Shown here in pieces: positions 49,623 through 58,692 of a stretch of 64,000 nt of DNA (the first letter of the stretch is position 1; the number at the start of each line of letters is the position of its first letter). The notes beneath the pieces are model-generated. The model saw nothing but the letters and a program-made list of their open reading frames with translations, was not told the DNA's origin and searched no databases. Source of the DNA: WRCA01 sp964587855 (lineage in GTDB: Bacteria > Pseudomonadota > Alphaproteobacteria > Rs-D84); contig CAZPLT010000002.1 in the NCBI GenBank assembly GCA_964587855.1, forward strand, positions 11,729 through 75,728. Direction: 5' to 3'. A program made the translations under genes and the position numbers.

Positions 49623-50885
49623 GTGAGAAAAGTACTTTTATCTTTATTATTTTTAATTCTTCCATGTGCAGCTTATGCCTCATGGGGTATTGTTGATTCA
49701 TTGGATCTTTCCCCATTTATTCCGATAATTTTAGATGCTTTTGTATCTGTTGCTATGGCTACTTATGAATTTTTTGTGGGCAATGGGGACGGGATAATTT
49801 ATATCTTGGTTTGGGGTTGGTTGGGCTGGTTTATTGGAATGTATTTGGTAAAAATGTATATTCCGCAAAGTTGGCTGGATTTTTTTAATGCCAAGGGTGG
49901 ACAAATGTGGGATAAACCTTCTGCACTTAAGATTTCTGAAGATGTATTAAAACCATGTATTCGGGGTATAATTGCAGCAGCATTATTACTGCCAATCAAA
50001 CCACAATATATTACCGGTATAATCGTAGATCCTTTTCTGCAATTTGGGGAAATTTATACACAAAGTATGTCATCAAGTATCAACCAGATGAATGTATCAG
50101 CGGGTGTTTCAGAAGAAAGCATTGCTTGCCCCCCCGATTTAATCGAAAAAGGATATATTTCAGAAGACGGGTGCAAATTCTTAATTCGTCCAGTTGCTCA
50201 AATAACACACGCAAATAATCAAGTTATCAAACGTGGATTGAAATTTATAACCGATGGGTTATTGGGGTTGATGACTCTGATACCACATGGGGGTCGTGAT
50301 ATTATGAATTTGATAACTGGTATATTTTTGGTATTTACTTTTGTAGCCAGTAATTTCTTTATGGCGCTTTTAATAATCCAGGCGATTTTTGAATTTGGAA
50401 TGGCTTTGATAATGTACCCATTCAAAGTTTTAATGTTTGTTGCGGATAAAAATGCCAAGGGTTGGGTTAACCCATGGCCAGCATTCAGTCAGATAATAGA
50501 AAGCTTGAAAAAACTAGTAATAACTATGATTGCTTGTGTGTTTATTTTGGTTATAAATATTGCCGCAATCAAGGCTTTGTTTAATTTTAATCATTCAACA
50601 TTTGTTGTGGCTGCTGGTGGTTCTGCGTCCAGCAATGTCCCAGTTGTTGCAAATACTCCGATGGGCTTTGGTGGGCATTCTGTAATTTGGATGTCATCTG
50701 TTTTGACATTCTTTTTAATGTTTAAAATTTTTGAAATAACTAAAAAACAGTTGCTGGATTATACAGGCAAGGGTTCAGATAGTTTGTATAACAAAGCTGT
50801 TGGCGATACTAAAAATGCATGGAAAAAAACAAATGAGTGGCGCAAAGGTATTAATAAAGCTATGGGATGGTTTAAAAAGAAATGA
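49623..50885 (+). CDS. VirB6/TrbL-like polytopic membrane protein (2)
   Basis: A 420-residue protein with a signal peptide (MRKVLLSLLFLILPCAAYAS), several membrane helices, a cysteine-bearing periplasmic loop (about 155-190) and a basic C-terminal tail (KKTNEWRKGINKAMGWFKKK). The overall plan matches the neighbours. GTG start, leaderless. Its end overlaps the next gene by 4 nt. Confidence 0.65.
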   Translation: MRKVLLSLLFLILPCAAYASWGIVDSLDLSPFIPIILDAFVSVAMATYEFFVGNGDGIIYILVWGWLGWFIGMYLVKMYIPQSWLDFFNAKGGQMWDKPSALKISEDVLKPCIRGIIAAALLLPIKPQYITGIIVDPFLQFGEIYTQSMSSSINQMNVSAGVSEESIACPPDLIEKGYISEDGCKFLIRPVAQITHANNQVIKRGLKFITDGLLGLMTLIPHGGRDIMNLITGIFLVFTFVASNFFMALLIIQAIFEFGMALIMYPFKVLMFVADKNAKGWVNPWPAFSQIIESLKKLVITMIACVFILVINIAAIKALFNFNHSTFVVAAGGSASSNVPVVANTPMGFGGHSVIWMSSVLTFFLMFKIFEITKKQLLDYTGKGSDSLYNKAVGDTKNAWKKTNEWRKGINKAMGWFKKK

Positions 50886-52084
50886 ACGGACTGATCGAAT
50901 CTTCGGTGCAATGTTGGAGCTGTCCTGTATTTGACCGTTTGTTCCAAGTTATTTCTGCCACCACCAGCGCTGTTTACGGAAAGATGTCGTTATTGGCTGC
51001 AGTTTTATTATGTGTTTTTGTTGCTTTTTATATTTTGTATTCGGTTGTAACAAACTTGCGCGCAAAAGATAAAATGGAACCGATGTATCAATCTTATTTG
51101 AAACCAGTAATAATAAATTCTTTATTCGTAATTACTATTTTGGGATTGGGTGTTATGGTTCCCAGGTTGGTAACCAGACTCAGTTTTGAACCTGTGGCGG
51201 ATATGACGCTGGTTTATACCCAATCAATGTTAAATACAAATCCAGATCAAGTTGCGCAAAAGGTAGTATATACCCCAGAAAAAATGTCCGAAGATGGATT
51301 TTATCGTCCCGAGTTACGCGACAAAATAATTTTATTGATGAAGACCAGTATTACCCAATTTCAATCAATGATGAAACTGGGTATGGCAATAATGGACAAG
51401 GCATTTGAATGGAAAGCACTTTTGGGAGTTGGTGCGCTGGTAAAACATATTATGATATTTTTTATGGGGTTGTATGTTGTTTGGGCGTTTTTTAAATTGT
51501 TTATAAAGTTTTGTTTTTATTTTGCTGATGTTGTAATTGATATGACTTTTTTTGCCTTTTTCTTTCCATTTATGACTGTTTTGTGGGTGTTTAAAAATTC
51601 TAAAAGCGCGGATTGGGTAAAAAATATGAGCAGTAAAATAACACCTGCATTTTTCCAAAATTTAATAAACTCTATCGTTTCATTAGCAACAGTTGTTATA
51701 ACTTATGTTGTAATTATGGTTATAATTACAAAGTTCTTTGCTGGACCAAATATTGATGTCACAGAAGTAATGAATGGAAATATATTGGCCAGTGATATAT
51801 CAGATGATAATTTGGCTATGGTTTCTTTGGGTGGAGTTTTAGTATTGGTTTATATTGTTGGATACTTATCAGAAAATATTAAACAAGTTGCCAAAGCAAT
51901 TACAGATGCGTTTAATATAACTGAAAGAACTGAAGTCGGCGAAAAACTTGGTGAAGATGCATTAAAGGTTGGAAAAAACACATTTGATTTTGCAAAAAAT
52001 ACTGGAAAAACTCTTTGGACTGCGATCACTGGTAAAGATACCGATAAAAAAGATGGTGAAAAAGAAGATAAAAAAGAAAAATAG
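50882..52084 (+). CDS. VirB6/TrbL-like polytopic membrane protein (3)
   Basis: A 400-residue protein without a signal peptide. It starts with a CWSCPVFDRLFQ motif near residue 12, like the first and the fourth member. It has about six membrane helices, and a lysine-rich tail (DKKDGEKEDKKEK). The motif suggests a conserved periplasmic disulfide. It is translationally coupled to gene 2. Confidence 0.65.
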   Translation: MNGLIESSVQCWSCPVFDRLFQVISATTSAVYGKMSLLAAVLLCVFVAFYILYSVVTNLRAKDKMEPMYQSYLKPVIINSLFVITILGLGVMVPRLVTRLSFEPVADMTLVYTQSMLNTNPDQVAQKVVYTPEKMSEDGFYRPELRDKIILLMKTSITQFQSMMKLGMAIMDKAFEWKALLGVGALVKHIMIFFMGLYVVWAFFKLFIKFCFYFADVVIDMTFFAFFFPFMTVLWVFKNSKSADWVKNMSSKITPAFFQNLINSIVSLATVVITYVVIMVIITKFFAGPNIDVTEVMNGNILASDISDDNLAMVSLGGVLVLVYIVGYLSENIKQVAKAITDAFNITERTEVGEKLGEDALKVGKNTFDFAKNTGKTLWTAITGKDTDKKDGEKEDKKEK

Positions 52085-52087
52085 TTT

Positions 52088-53542
52088 ATGTGGAAATCTA
52101 AAATAATTTTAATGGCCGTCAAAGCGATAATGTGGATTATCGCCATTGGTATTGGAATTTGGTATTTGTCATCCAGTATAAATGGTGATTCTATTACATA
52201 CGCCAGTATGAACAGTTTTCTGCACGCAACCGGTGCTTGCCATGGCGATGTGTGTGATATATCACAAAGTAATGGTTGCTTTTTGTGTCCTTATGTTACC
52301 CAATTGTTCAATGTAATTGGTATGGCGACAAAAAGCTTTTGGGATGCGTTGGTTGCCAATCTATGGATTTTAATTGCGATGGGATTTGTAATTTTTATGT
52401 TGAGACATACCTGGAAGAAATTGGCTGAAGCCAACAAAGAAAATATTAAAATGACCACCAAGTCCAGAGATTTTAATTTCAAGGATTGGTTTGATCCAAT
52501 ATGGAAACAATTTGCCAGGGTTTTATTTGTAGGTGCATTTTTGGGTGCATTAAGTTTTGGTGGAACAACAGTTTTAAAAACTGTATCAGATATTACAATC
52601 CGCCCAGTTATGTATGTTGGATCTGAACTTGCCATGGCTGCAACGGGCATAGGTTCTGATGCAATGTGTCCAGCGTTGGAAACTCAAAATTCAGATAATG
52701 TGATTGGTCCAGCATTAAAACCATTTATGTGTATTGTTGGCAATGCCAGCAGTGTTATTTTAGCTGGGGCGTCTGGTGGATTTTCTTTGATGAATTTCGC
52801 ATGGATGGGAATGGGGGGTGGCTTGTTTACTTGGTTGGCTGGATTGGGCTTGGTAATAATGTTTTTAATTATCGGATTTGGTTTGTTTTTTGATATTTTA
52901 AATGTCGTCTTCAGATTGGTATTTATAATTATATTCCTGCCCGTTATTATTGCCAGTTATGCATATGAAAATGGCGTGTTAAAGGGTGCAGTGGGCAAAT
53001 CGGTTGATATGCTTGTAAATTGTGCGGTCAGGGTAATTGTAATTACGTTGAAAGTTCTAATAATTTATACAATCGTTGCATATGCTGCGGATGAATATTT
53101 CCCGGGGCCTGTGGATGGGTATTCTGTAATTACTCCACCTGGATTTGCAGGAATGCAATCGGCGCAAAATTCATCAAATAAAATTGTAGCCCAAGTATTT
53201 TCAGATTGTGAAAAAGTATCTGTTCAAGATGGCAAAATGAATAAAGATTTATTCAAAGCATGTTTTGACCGCACCAGTGCAACCATTGAAGCATCGCACC
53301 CAGGGGCGTTTGACTTTATGCGTAATGGTTGGGACTTTCTTATGATTATGTTGGGAATATTTCTGTTATATTTTTATGTTATCAGTAAAAAATTGGATGA
53401 AGTTTTTGTTGGTGATGGTGCAGGCAAAGATCCAATATTTAATATAGGAAACTCGTTCAAAGAAATGGGGCAAAAGTTATGGAGTATTCCATCGGGAATA
53501 ACCAAGATGATTACAGATGCTATGGAAAAAGGAAGTAAATAA
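52088..53542 (+). CDS. VirB6/TrbL-like polytopic membrane protein (4)
   Basis: A 484-residue protein with an N-terminal membrane helix, then GCFLCPYVTQLFNV (about residue 65) as the counterpart of the CWSCPxF motif. It has further membrane helices, a soluble loop, and a basic C-terminus. It starts 3 nt after the preceding stop. Largest of the group. Confidence 0.65.
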   Translation: MWKSKIILMAVKAIMWIIAIGIGIWYLSSSINGDSITYASMNSFLHATGACHGDVCDISQSNGCFLCPYVTQLFNVIGMATKSFWDALVANLWILIAMGFVIFMLRHTWKKLAEANKENIKMTTKSRDFNFKDWFDPIWKQFARVLFVGAFLGALSFGGTTVLKTVSDITIRPVMYVGSELAMAATGIGSDAMCPALETQNSDNVIGPALKPFMCIVGNASSVILAGASGGFSLMNFAWMGMGGGLFTWLAGLGLVIMFLIIGFGLFFDILNVVFRLVFIIIFLPVIIASYAYENGVLKGAVGKSVDMLVNCAVRVIVITLKVLIIYTIVAYAADEYFPGPVDGYSVITPPGFAGMQSAQNSSNKIVAQVFSDCEKVSVQDGKMNKDLFKACFDRTSATIEASHPGAFDFMRNGWDFLMIMLGIFLLYFYVISKKLDEVFVGDGAGKDPIFNIGNSFKEMGQKLWSIPSGITKMITDAMEKGSK

Positions 53543-53548
53543 TAAAAT

Positions 53549-54829
53549 ATGAATTTATTTAAATTAAATCTTAAAAAAATAAAGATATTTTGCAAATTTG
53601 CTTTGGTTGCTTTTTGTTTGTTTTTTGTTTCTCCGGTAAGTGCAGCTGGCAATGTTCCAAATGGTGGGGATATTTCTGATTATGGTGTTTGGGCAACGGA
53701 ACACAATAGACAGCTTTTGTTAGATAGCTTGTCTTCGGACGTAAGTTCGTTTTATAAACCCATAGTTGATGATTATGTTCCAGTAGAGGCACGAGTTGGT
53801 AAAGTACTGATTGATGCATTAGATAAAGTTGGGGAATCTTTACAACGCAGTTTGTTTAATTTTATTCAAATATTTCTGGGTGTTTTGTTGGCTTTTTGGT
53901 TAATGCTTGAAGCATATAATTTAATTAAATCCAAGGGCGATGTAAAGAAAACCACAATGGAAATAGTTAAAAAAACTGTATTGGTATCAATTTGGATTTG
54001 GGTTTTAAATAATGATCCCGGACAGATTTTTATGACTATATTTGGGCCTATAATTAAAGTTGGCAGTTATACATCTGATTTAATTTTGAACTCGGTTGTT
54101 TCAGAAGCAGGCAAAATTAATTTGCCAGATACCTGTGGGGCTATACATAATTTTGTTGGCGGTAATGGTTATACTGCGGATTTGATTTGTATGCCGACAC
54201 GTTTGTCTGGATTTTTTTATACTTGTATTACGGCTGGATTTAAATGGATGTGGGCCGGCTTGGGCCACAGTGCGCTGACCTTTGTTGCGGGTGCTGTGTT
54301 TGTGGTTATGTTTACTATAAATTTATGGAAATTTGCATTATTGGCATTGGGGGTAATCGTTGATTTATTCTTGGCAATTATCTTATTGCCATTTACCGCG
54401 GTCAAGGAATGTTTTGGTAAAGGCACCAGTTTACAAGGGGTTGTGGGTAATATATTTAATGCTTTTGCGGGGCTTTTCAAAGCTGTCAGTTTGAATGATC
54501 AAATAATGCGTTTTATCAAGGCAGTTATTTACTTTATAGTATTATCTGTAATGGCGGCAATTGGCGCGGCGTTACTCGGTGGGGTGGTTAATGCTGATTT
54601 ATCTTCGGTAACACCATCTGTTGAAAGTGATAGCTTTATGTCCGTTTTAATAGTTGGTTGTTTGGTGTCGTATTTGGTTTCTCAATCAGCAAAATTGGCC
54701 GAGAATTTAGGCGGCAAGATAGATGGCTCGTTTGGTGAAAAAGTTCAAGGGGATATTAAAAATCTTTGGGATAAAACAAAAAAGCAAGTTATGGATTGGC
54801 GAAAAATTTATAAAGAATCAAAAAAGTAA
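53549..54829 (+). CDS. VirB6/TrbL-like polytopic membrane protein (5)
   Basis: A 426-residue protein with a signal peptide (cleavage near VSAAGN, residue 33) and a soluble N-terminus of about 60 residues, then membrane helices, a cysteine pair (TCGAIH and CMPTRLS), and a basic C-terminal tail (KTKKQVMDWRKIYKESKK). Last of the five; about 50 nt later mraY begins, with its own ribosome site. Confidence 0.65.
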   Translation: MNLFKLNLKKIKIFCKFALVAFCLFFVSPVSAAGNVPNGGDISDYGVWATEHNRQLLLDSLSSDVSSFYKPIVDDYVPVEARVGKVLIDALDKVGESLQRSLFNFIQIFLGVLLAFWLMLEAYNLIKSKGDVKKTTMEIVKKTVLVSIWIWVLNNDPGQIFMTIFGPIIKVGSYTSDLILNSVVSEAGKINLPDTCGAIHNFVGGNGYTADLICMPTRLSGFFYTCITAGFKWMWAGLGHSALTFVAGAVFVVMFTINLWKFALLALGVIVDLFLAIILLPFTAVKECFGKGTSLQGVVGNIFNAFAGLFKAVSLNDQIMRFIKAVIYFIVLSVMAAIGAALLGGVVNADLSSVTPSVESDSFMSVLIVGCLVSYLVSQSAKLAENLGGKIDGSFGEKVQGDIKNLWDKTKKQVMDWRKIYKESKK

Positions 54830-54882
54830 ATTGATAATTGATAAATATTGCGCTAGAATAGATAAAATTTACAGGAGAAAAA

Positions 54883-55959
54883 ATGTTATCAATGATGTTA
54901 TCTAACTTGGGTTATGAGATGGGCAGTGGTTTATCTTTTGCCTGTGGCTTTCTGGTCGCTTTATTTATAATGTTGGTATTCGGGCGAAAATATATAAACG
55001 CTATGGTTCGTTTACAAAAAAAGGGACAACCAATCAGTGAAAATGTTCCACAATCTCATTTGGCCAAAGCAGGAACACCAACAATTGGCGGTGGGTTATT
55101 ATTATTGGCCATTATTATATCCAGTTTTTTATTTATGGATTTTGCAAATCCAACCCCTTGGATTGCGATTGGCGCACTGATTTGGTTTGGTGTAATTGGA
55201 TTTGCAGATGATTATAAAAAGGTAACCAGCCAAAGCAAAAAAGCCTCCAATGGTTTATCGGCAAAAATGCGTCTTTTATTAGAAGGTTTGGGGGTTATTG
55301 CTTTGGCATATTGTGCGAATGCTGTAATGCCTTTCTATTTACCATCTTATTCTGTTGCTTTCCCAGGGGGCTATGTTTTTCCAATTGGAATTTTGTATTT
55401 TGGTTTTGCTTATTTTGTAATTGCTGGAACCGCAAATGCTGCAAATATAACTGATGGTTTAGATGGAATGTTATCAAAAATATATCTGCCAATATTGATT
55501 GTTTTGTTGGTTGCTTTGTTTGGTGCAACACGTGTTGGATTTATTCCATATTCTTTATTGTTGCCAGAAGCCGTGGGATTATTCCCTGTGTTGGGCGCAG
55601 CATTTGGTGCGCTGGTTGGATTTTTATGGTTTAATTCAGCGCCAGCACAGATTTTTATGGGCGATACTGGCAGTTTGGCATTGGGCGGATTTGTTGGAAC
55701 AATATCAATGTTGTTAAAAGTCGAGATTGTAATTGGTATTGCCAGTTTGATGATGGTTGCGATTTTAGCATCCAGTTTTATTCAAATATTTGTTTATAAA
55801 TTAACCAAAAAAAATGGAGTGGGCAAGCGTGTATTCTTGCGTGCGCCATTACATCATCATTTTGAAGAAAAGGGTTTGCCAGAATCAAAAATCGTAGAAA
55901 GATTTTTCATAATGTCGATTTTGTTCAGTGGTGTGGCTCTGTTGCTGTTAAGGTTATAA
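54883..55959 (+). CDS. mraY: Phospho-N-acetylmuramoyl-pentapeptide transferase MraY
   Basis: A 358-residue polytopic enzyme that makes lipid I. The GFADDYKK, NITDGLDG and HHHFE motifs contain the catalytic aspartates and histidines. AGGAGAAAAA is a strong ribosome site. It starts the mraY-ftsW-murG group. murD, which usually stands between mraY and ftsW, is missing here. Confidence 0.96.
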   Translation: MLSMMLSNLGYEMGSGLSFACGFLVALFIMLVFGRKYINAMVRLQKKGQPISENVPQSHLAKAGTPTIGGGLLLLAIIISSFLFMDFANPTPWIAIGALIWFGVIGFADDYKKVTSQSKKASNGLSAKMRLLLEGLGVIALAYCANAVMPFYLPSYSVAFPGGYVFPIGILYFGFAYFVIAGTANAANITDGLDGMLSKIYLPILIVLLVALFGATRVGFIPYSLLLPEAVGLFPVLGAAFGALVGFLWFNSAPAQIFMGDTGSLALGGFVGTISMLLKVEIVIGIASLMMVAILASSFIQIFVYKLTKKNGVGKRVFLRAPLHHHFEEKGLPESKIVERFFIMSILFSGVALLLLRL

Positions 55960-55960
55960 A

Positions 55961-57106
55961 ATGATAAAACGTGGTGAAGAAAGTACTTTGACCAGCTGGT
56001 ATTTTGAAATAGACAGGCGTTTATTCTGGTGTGTGTTAATAATGTTTGTTGTAGGTTTGTGGGCGATGGTATCTGCCGGCAGTGTTGCGGCCGAGCGTCT
56101 TAATCCCCCCCAGCCATGGCATTTCTTTTTGATAAAGGCAATACCTCTGTACATAATTGGTTTAATAACTTTGATGGTTTCATCTTTTTTAAATCGTCGT
56201 CAAATAATGATTGTCAGTGTATTAAATGTATTGGTTTGTGGATTACTTTTGATTGCGACATTAATTATGCCGGCAGCGGTCAAGGGTTCTGCTAGATGGG
56301 TTGATTTAGGTTTCGCATCTGTTATGCCTAGTGATTTATTAAAGCCTGGCTTTATAATTATAACTGCTTGGTTTTTAACCAGGCTTGAAAAATTGGCACC
56401 TGGGGATATATTTTTTTCAAAACGGGTTTGGAAATGGGACGGGTGGCCAGTTTATTTATCAGCATTTCTACCGATGTTGATTATTATTTTAACTCACCCT
56501 GACTTTGGTTCTTTTACTCTTTATTCATTGGTATTTTGTGTAATGATATTTTTGGCAGGGCTGCCCATGTACTTTATACCTGTTTTAATAGGATTGGGAT
56601 TTGGTGCTGGTGTGTTTGCATTTTTTACTATGGCTCACGTTAGATTGCGTATATTGGGATTTCTGGGACTAGCGGGTGGTGGTGATAATTACCAAATCAG
56701 AAAATCGGTCGAGGCAGTTCAACATGGCGGTCTGTTTGGTCGCGCCGAAGATAGTTTTATAAAGCAATCATTGCCTGATGCACATACAGACTTTGTGTTT
56801 TCAGCCATAGCAGAAGACTCTGGCGCAATAATTGCATGTATCTTATTACTGGGATTTTTATATATATTAAAACGTTTGGCAGCAAACGCGATGAGCGCCA
56901 AAGATAAAATGGTATTTTATGCATGTGGTGGAATGATGGCTTTGTTTGGTGCCCAGGTATGTATTAATATAATGTCAACATTGGGATTATTCCCACCAAA
57001 GGGAATGACTTTACCGTTTATTTCATATGGGGGGTCTTCCTTCGTTGCTTTTTGTCTAGCATTTGGTATGATTATTGCATTGGTTCGTGAAGATAAGTGG
57101 AAATAG
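55961..57106 (+). CDS. ftsW: Peptidoglycan glycosyltransferase FtsW
   Basis: A 381-residue SEDS protein, the septal glycan polymerase. It has about ten membrane helices and motifs of the SEDS family (DFGSFTLYSLVF and LPFISYGGSSF). It starts 1 nt after mraY. Confidence 0.95.
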   Translation: MIKRGEESTLTSWYFEIDRRLFWCVLIMFVVGLWAMVSAGSVAAERLNPPQPWHFFLIKAIPLYIIGLITLMVSSFLNRRQIMIVSVLNVLVCGLLLIATLIMPAAVKGSARWVDLGFASVMPSDLLKPGFIIITAWFLTRLEKLAPGDIFFSKRVWKWDGWPVYLSAFLPMLIIILTHPDFGSFTLYSLVFCVMIFLAGLPMYFIPVLIGLGFGAGVFAFFTMAHVRLRILGFLGLAGGGDNYQIRKSVEAVQHGGLFGRAEDSFIKQSLPDAHTDFVFSAIAEDSGAIIACILLLGFLYILKRLAANAMSAKDKMVFYACGGMMALFGAQVCINIMSTLGLFPPKGMTLPFISYGGSSFVAFCLAFGMIIALVREDKWK

Positions 57107-57125
57107 ATATAAACAGAGGTAAGTG

Positions 57126-58181
57126 ATGAAAATTTGGATAGCAACCGGTGGAACCGGTGGACATATTTTTCCAGCAATCAGTGTTGCTGAAGAATTAGTG
57201 CGTCGTCATCATCGTGTTATTATTTCCAGTGATGGCCGCGGAATGCCAATTGTTAAAAAGAGCAAGCCTTTACGTTCTGGATCTGCTTTTATTTGGGCAT
57301 CGGGGGTCGGTGCAAAATCAAAAATTCAACAAATTGTTGCGTTGTTTAAAATTGCTGTTTCCGCATTTGTAATGACTTTGCGTTTTATAATTTTTAAACC
57401 AACGCGTGTAGTTGCGTTTGGTGGATATTCGTCTGTGCCGGTGGTGTTTGCCGCCAGAATATGGAAAATACCGACATTATTACATGAACAAAATGCTCAC
57501 ATTGGTCGTGCTAATTTATTTGCTCTGCGCTGGATTGATAAATTGATGACCAGTTTTCCAAATGTAAAGGGTATTCCAGAATCCAAGGTAAAAATTATTT
57601 ATACTGGATTACCAGTACGCAGGGAATTCTTAATAGAAAAAGAGTATAATCAAACAACAAATGAAAATCGTTTATTGGTTACGGGTGGCAGTTTAGGAGC
57701 ACAAATTATAGATGAGGTTGTCCCTGATGCGATTATGAATTTACCAATGACGTTTCGTAAAAAATTATTTATAACACAACAGACAAGACCTGAAAATGTT
57801 GCGCGCCTGCAAAGGTTTTATGCTAGTAATGGAATCAAGGCTAATGTAGTCAGCTTTATAAATGATATGGCGGATGCATTAGGCTCGGCAGAATTGATAA
57901 TCAGTCGTGGTGGTGCCAGCACTATCGCAGAAATGCAAGCCATGGGTCGTCCAGCAATTATTGTTCCATTGGGAATAAATCCTGATCAGATTGCAAATGC
58001 AGAAGCTTTCGCGATAACTGGTGGGGCAATCGCAATCGAGCAAAAAAAGTTCACGGCAAAATGGCTGTCCGCAACGCTAGAAGAATTATTTGAAAATCCA
58101 GCCAGATTAAAAAAAATGGCGGACAAGGCGAAAATCCCAAACAAAGCCGTTGAAAATATAGTCAAAGAAATTTTGTTATAA
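57126..58181 (+). CDS. murG: N-acetylglucosaminyltransferase MurG
   Basis: A 351-residue glycosyltransferase that converts lipid I to lipid II. The GGTGGHIFP loop is at residues 8-16, EQNAHIGRAN follows, and the C-domain has SRGGASTIAEMQAMG (about 255). I chose ATG 57126, after AGAGGTAAGTG. A GTG three bases earlier is possible. murC or murB does not follow. Confidence 0.96.
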   Translation: MKIWIATGGTGGHIFPAISVAEELVRRHHRVIISSDGRGMPIVKKSKPLRSGSAFIWASGVGAKSKIQQIVALFKIAVSAFVMTLRFIIFKPTRVVAFGGYSSVPVVFAARIWKIPTLLHEQNAHIGRANLFALRWIDKLMTSFPNVKGIPESKVKIIYTGLPVRREFLIEKEYNQTTNENRLLVTGGSLGAQIIDEVVPDAIMNLPMTFRKKLFITQQTRPENVARLQRFYASNGIKANVVSFINDMADALGSAELIISRGGASTIAEMQAMGRPAIIVPLGINPDQIANAEAFAITGGAIAIEQKKFTAKWLSATLEELFENPARLKKMADKAKIPNKAVENIVKEILL

Positions 58182-58188
58182 AAAACTT

Positions 58189-58216
58189 GATTATATAATA
58201 ATTATAATTTATAATC
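58189..58216 (+). promoter_or_regulatory. Candidate MarR operator upstream of marR
   Basis: GATTATA (58189-58195) and TATAATC (58210-58216) are inverse half-sites around AT-rich sequence that also holds TATAAT boxes. The arrangement suits autoregulation by the adjacent MarR-type protein. Confidence 0.45.
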
Positions 58217-58236
58217 ATTTTCGCATTTAAAGAATA

Positions 58237-58692
58237 ATGAAAATGATACAAAAAGAATTTATAAATATTATTGAACAAAATATGGTTGTTTTAGCCTGGT
58301 TGTCGGATACTTTGAAAAGACCGACCAATGTTTTATTACGCCGTCCCAGACAACAACTGGAAATTTTAGTTCGTTTACATTTGGGTGGTCGTTCCAAATT
58401 AAAAGATATTGCTGCACGTGAATATACGCCTGCTTCAAATTTGTGTTCGGTGTTTCGTATACTGGAACAAGAGGGCTTTGTAAAACGTGAAATTGATAAA
58501 GATGACCGTCGCAATACCTGGTATTCTGTTACATCAAGTGGTACAAAATTGGCACGAAAAACCATAGATGCTTTTCGTAGACGTGTAGCGGAACTTTTTT
58601 CTGAAATATCGGATGAAGACGAAAAGAAATTAACAGAGGCACTTAAAAGTATGAATGTTATCTTAAATAAAATAAAACAGGAAAAAATATGA
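58237..58692 (+). CDS. MarR-family repressor
   Basis: A 151-residue MarR-type winged-helix protein (HTH about residues 62-85, and the wing DKDDRRNTWYSVTSSG). It is first in an operon with tolC, an adaptor and an RND pump, which it probably controls. Its stop overlaps the tolC ATG (ATGA). Confidence 0.88.
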   Translation: MKMIQKEFINIIEQNMVVLAWLSDTLKRPTNVLLRRPRQQLEILVRLHLGGRSKLKDIAAREYTPASNLCSVFRILEQEGFVKREIDKDDRRNTWYSVTSSGTKLARKTIDAFRRRVAELFSEISDEDEKKLTEALKSMNVILNKIKQEKI

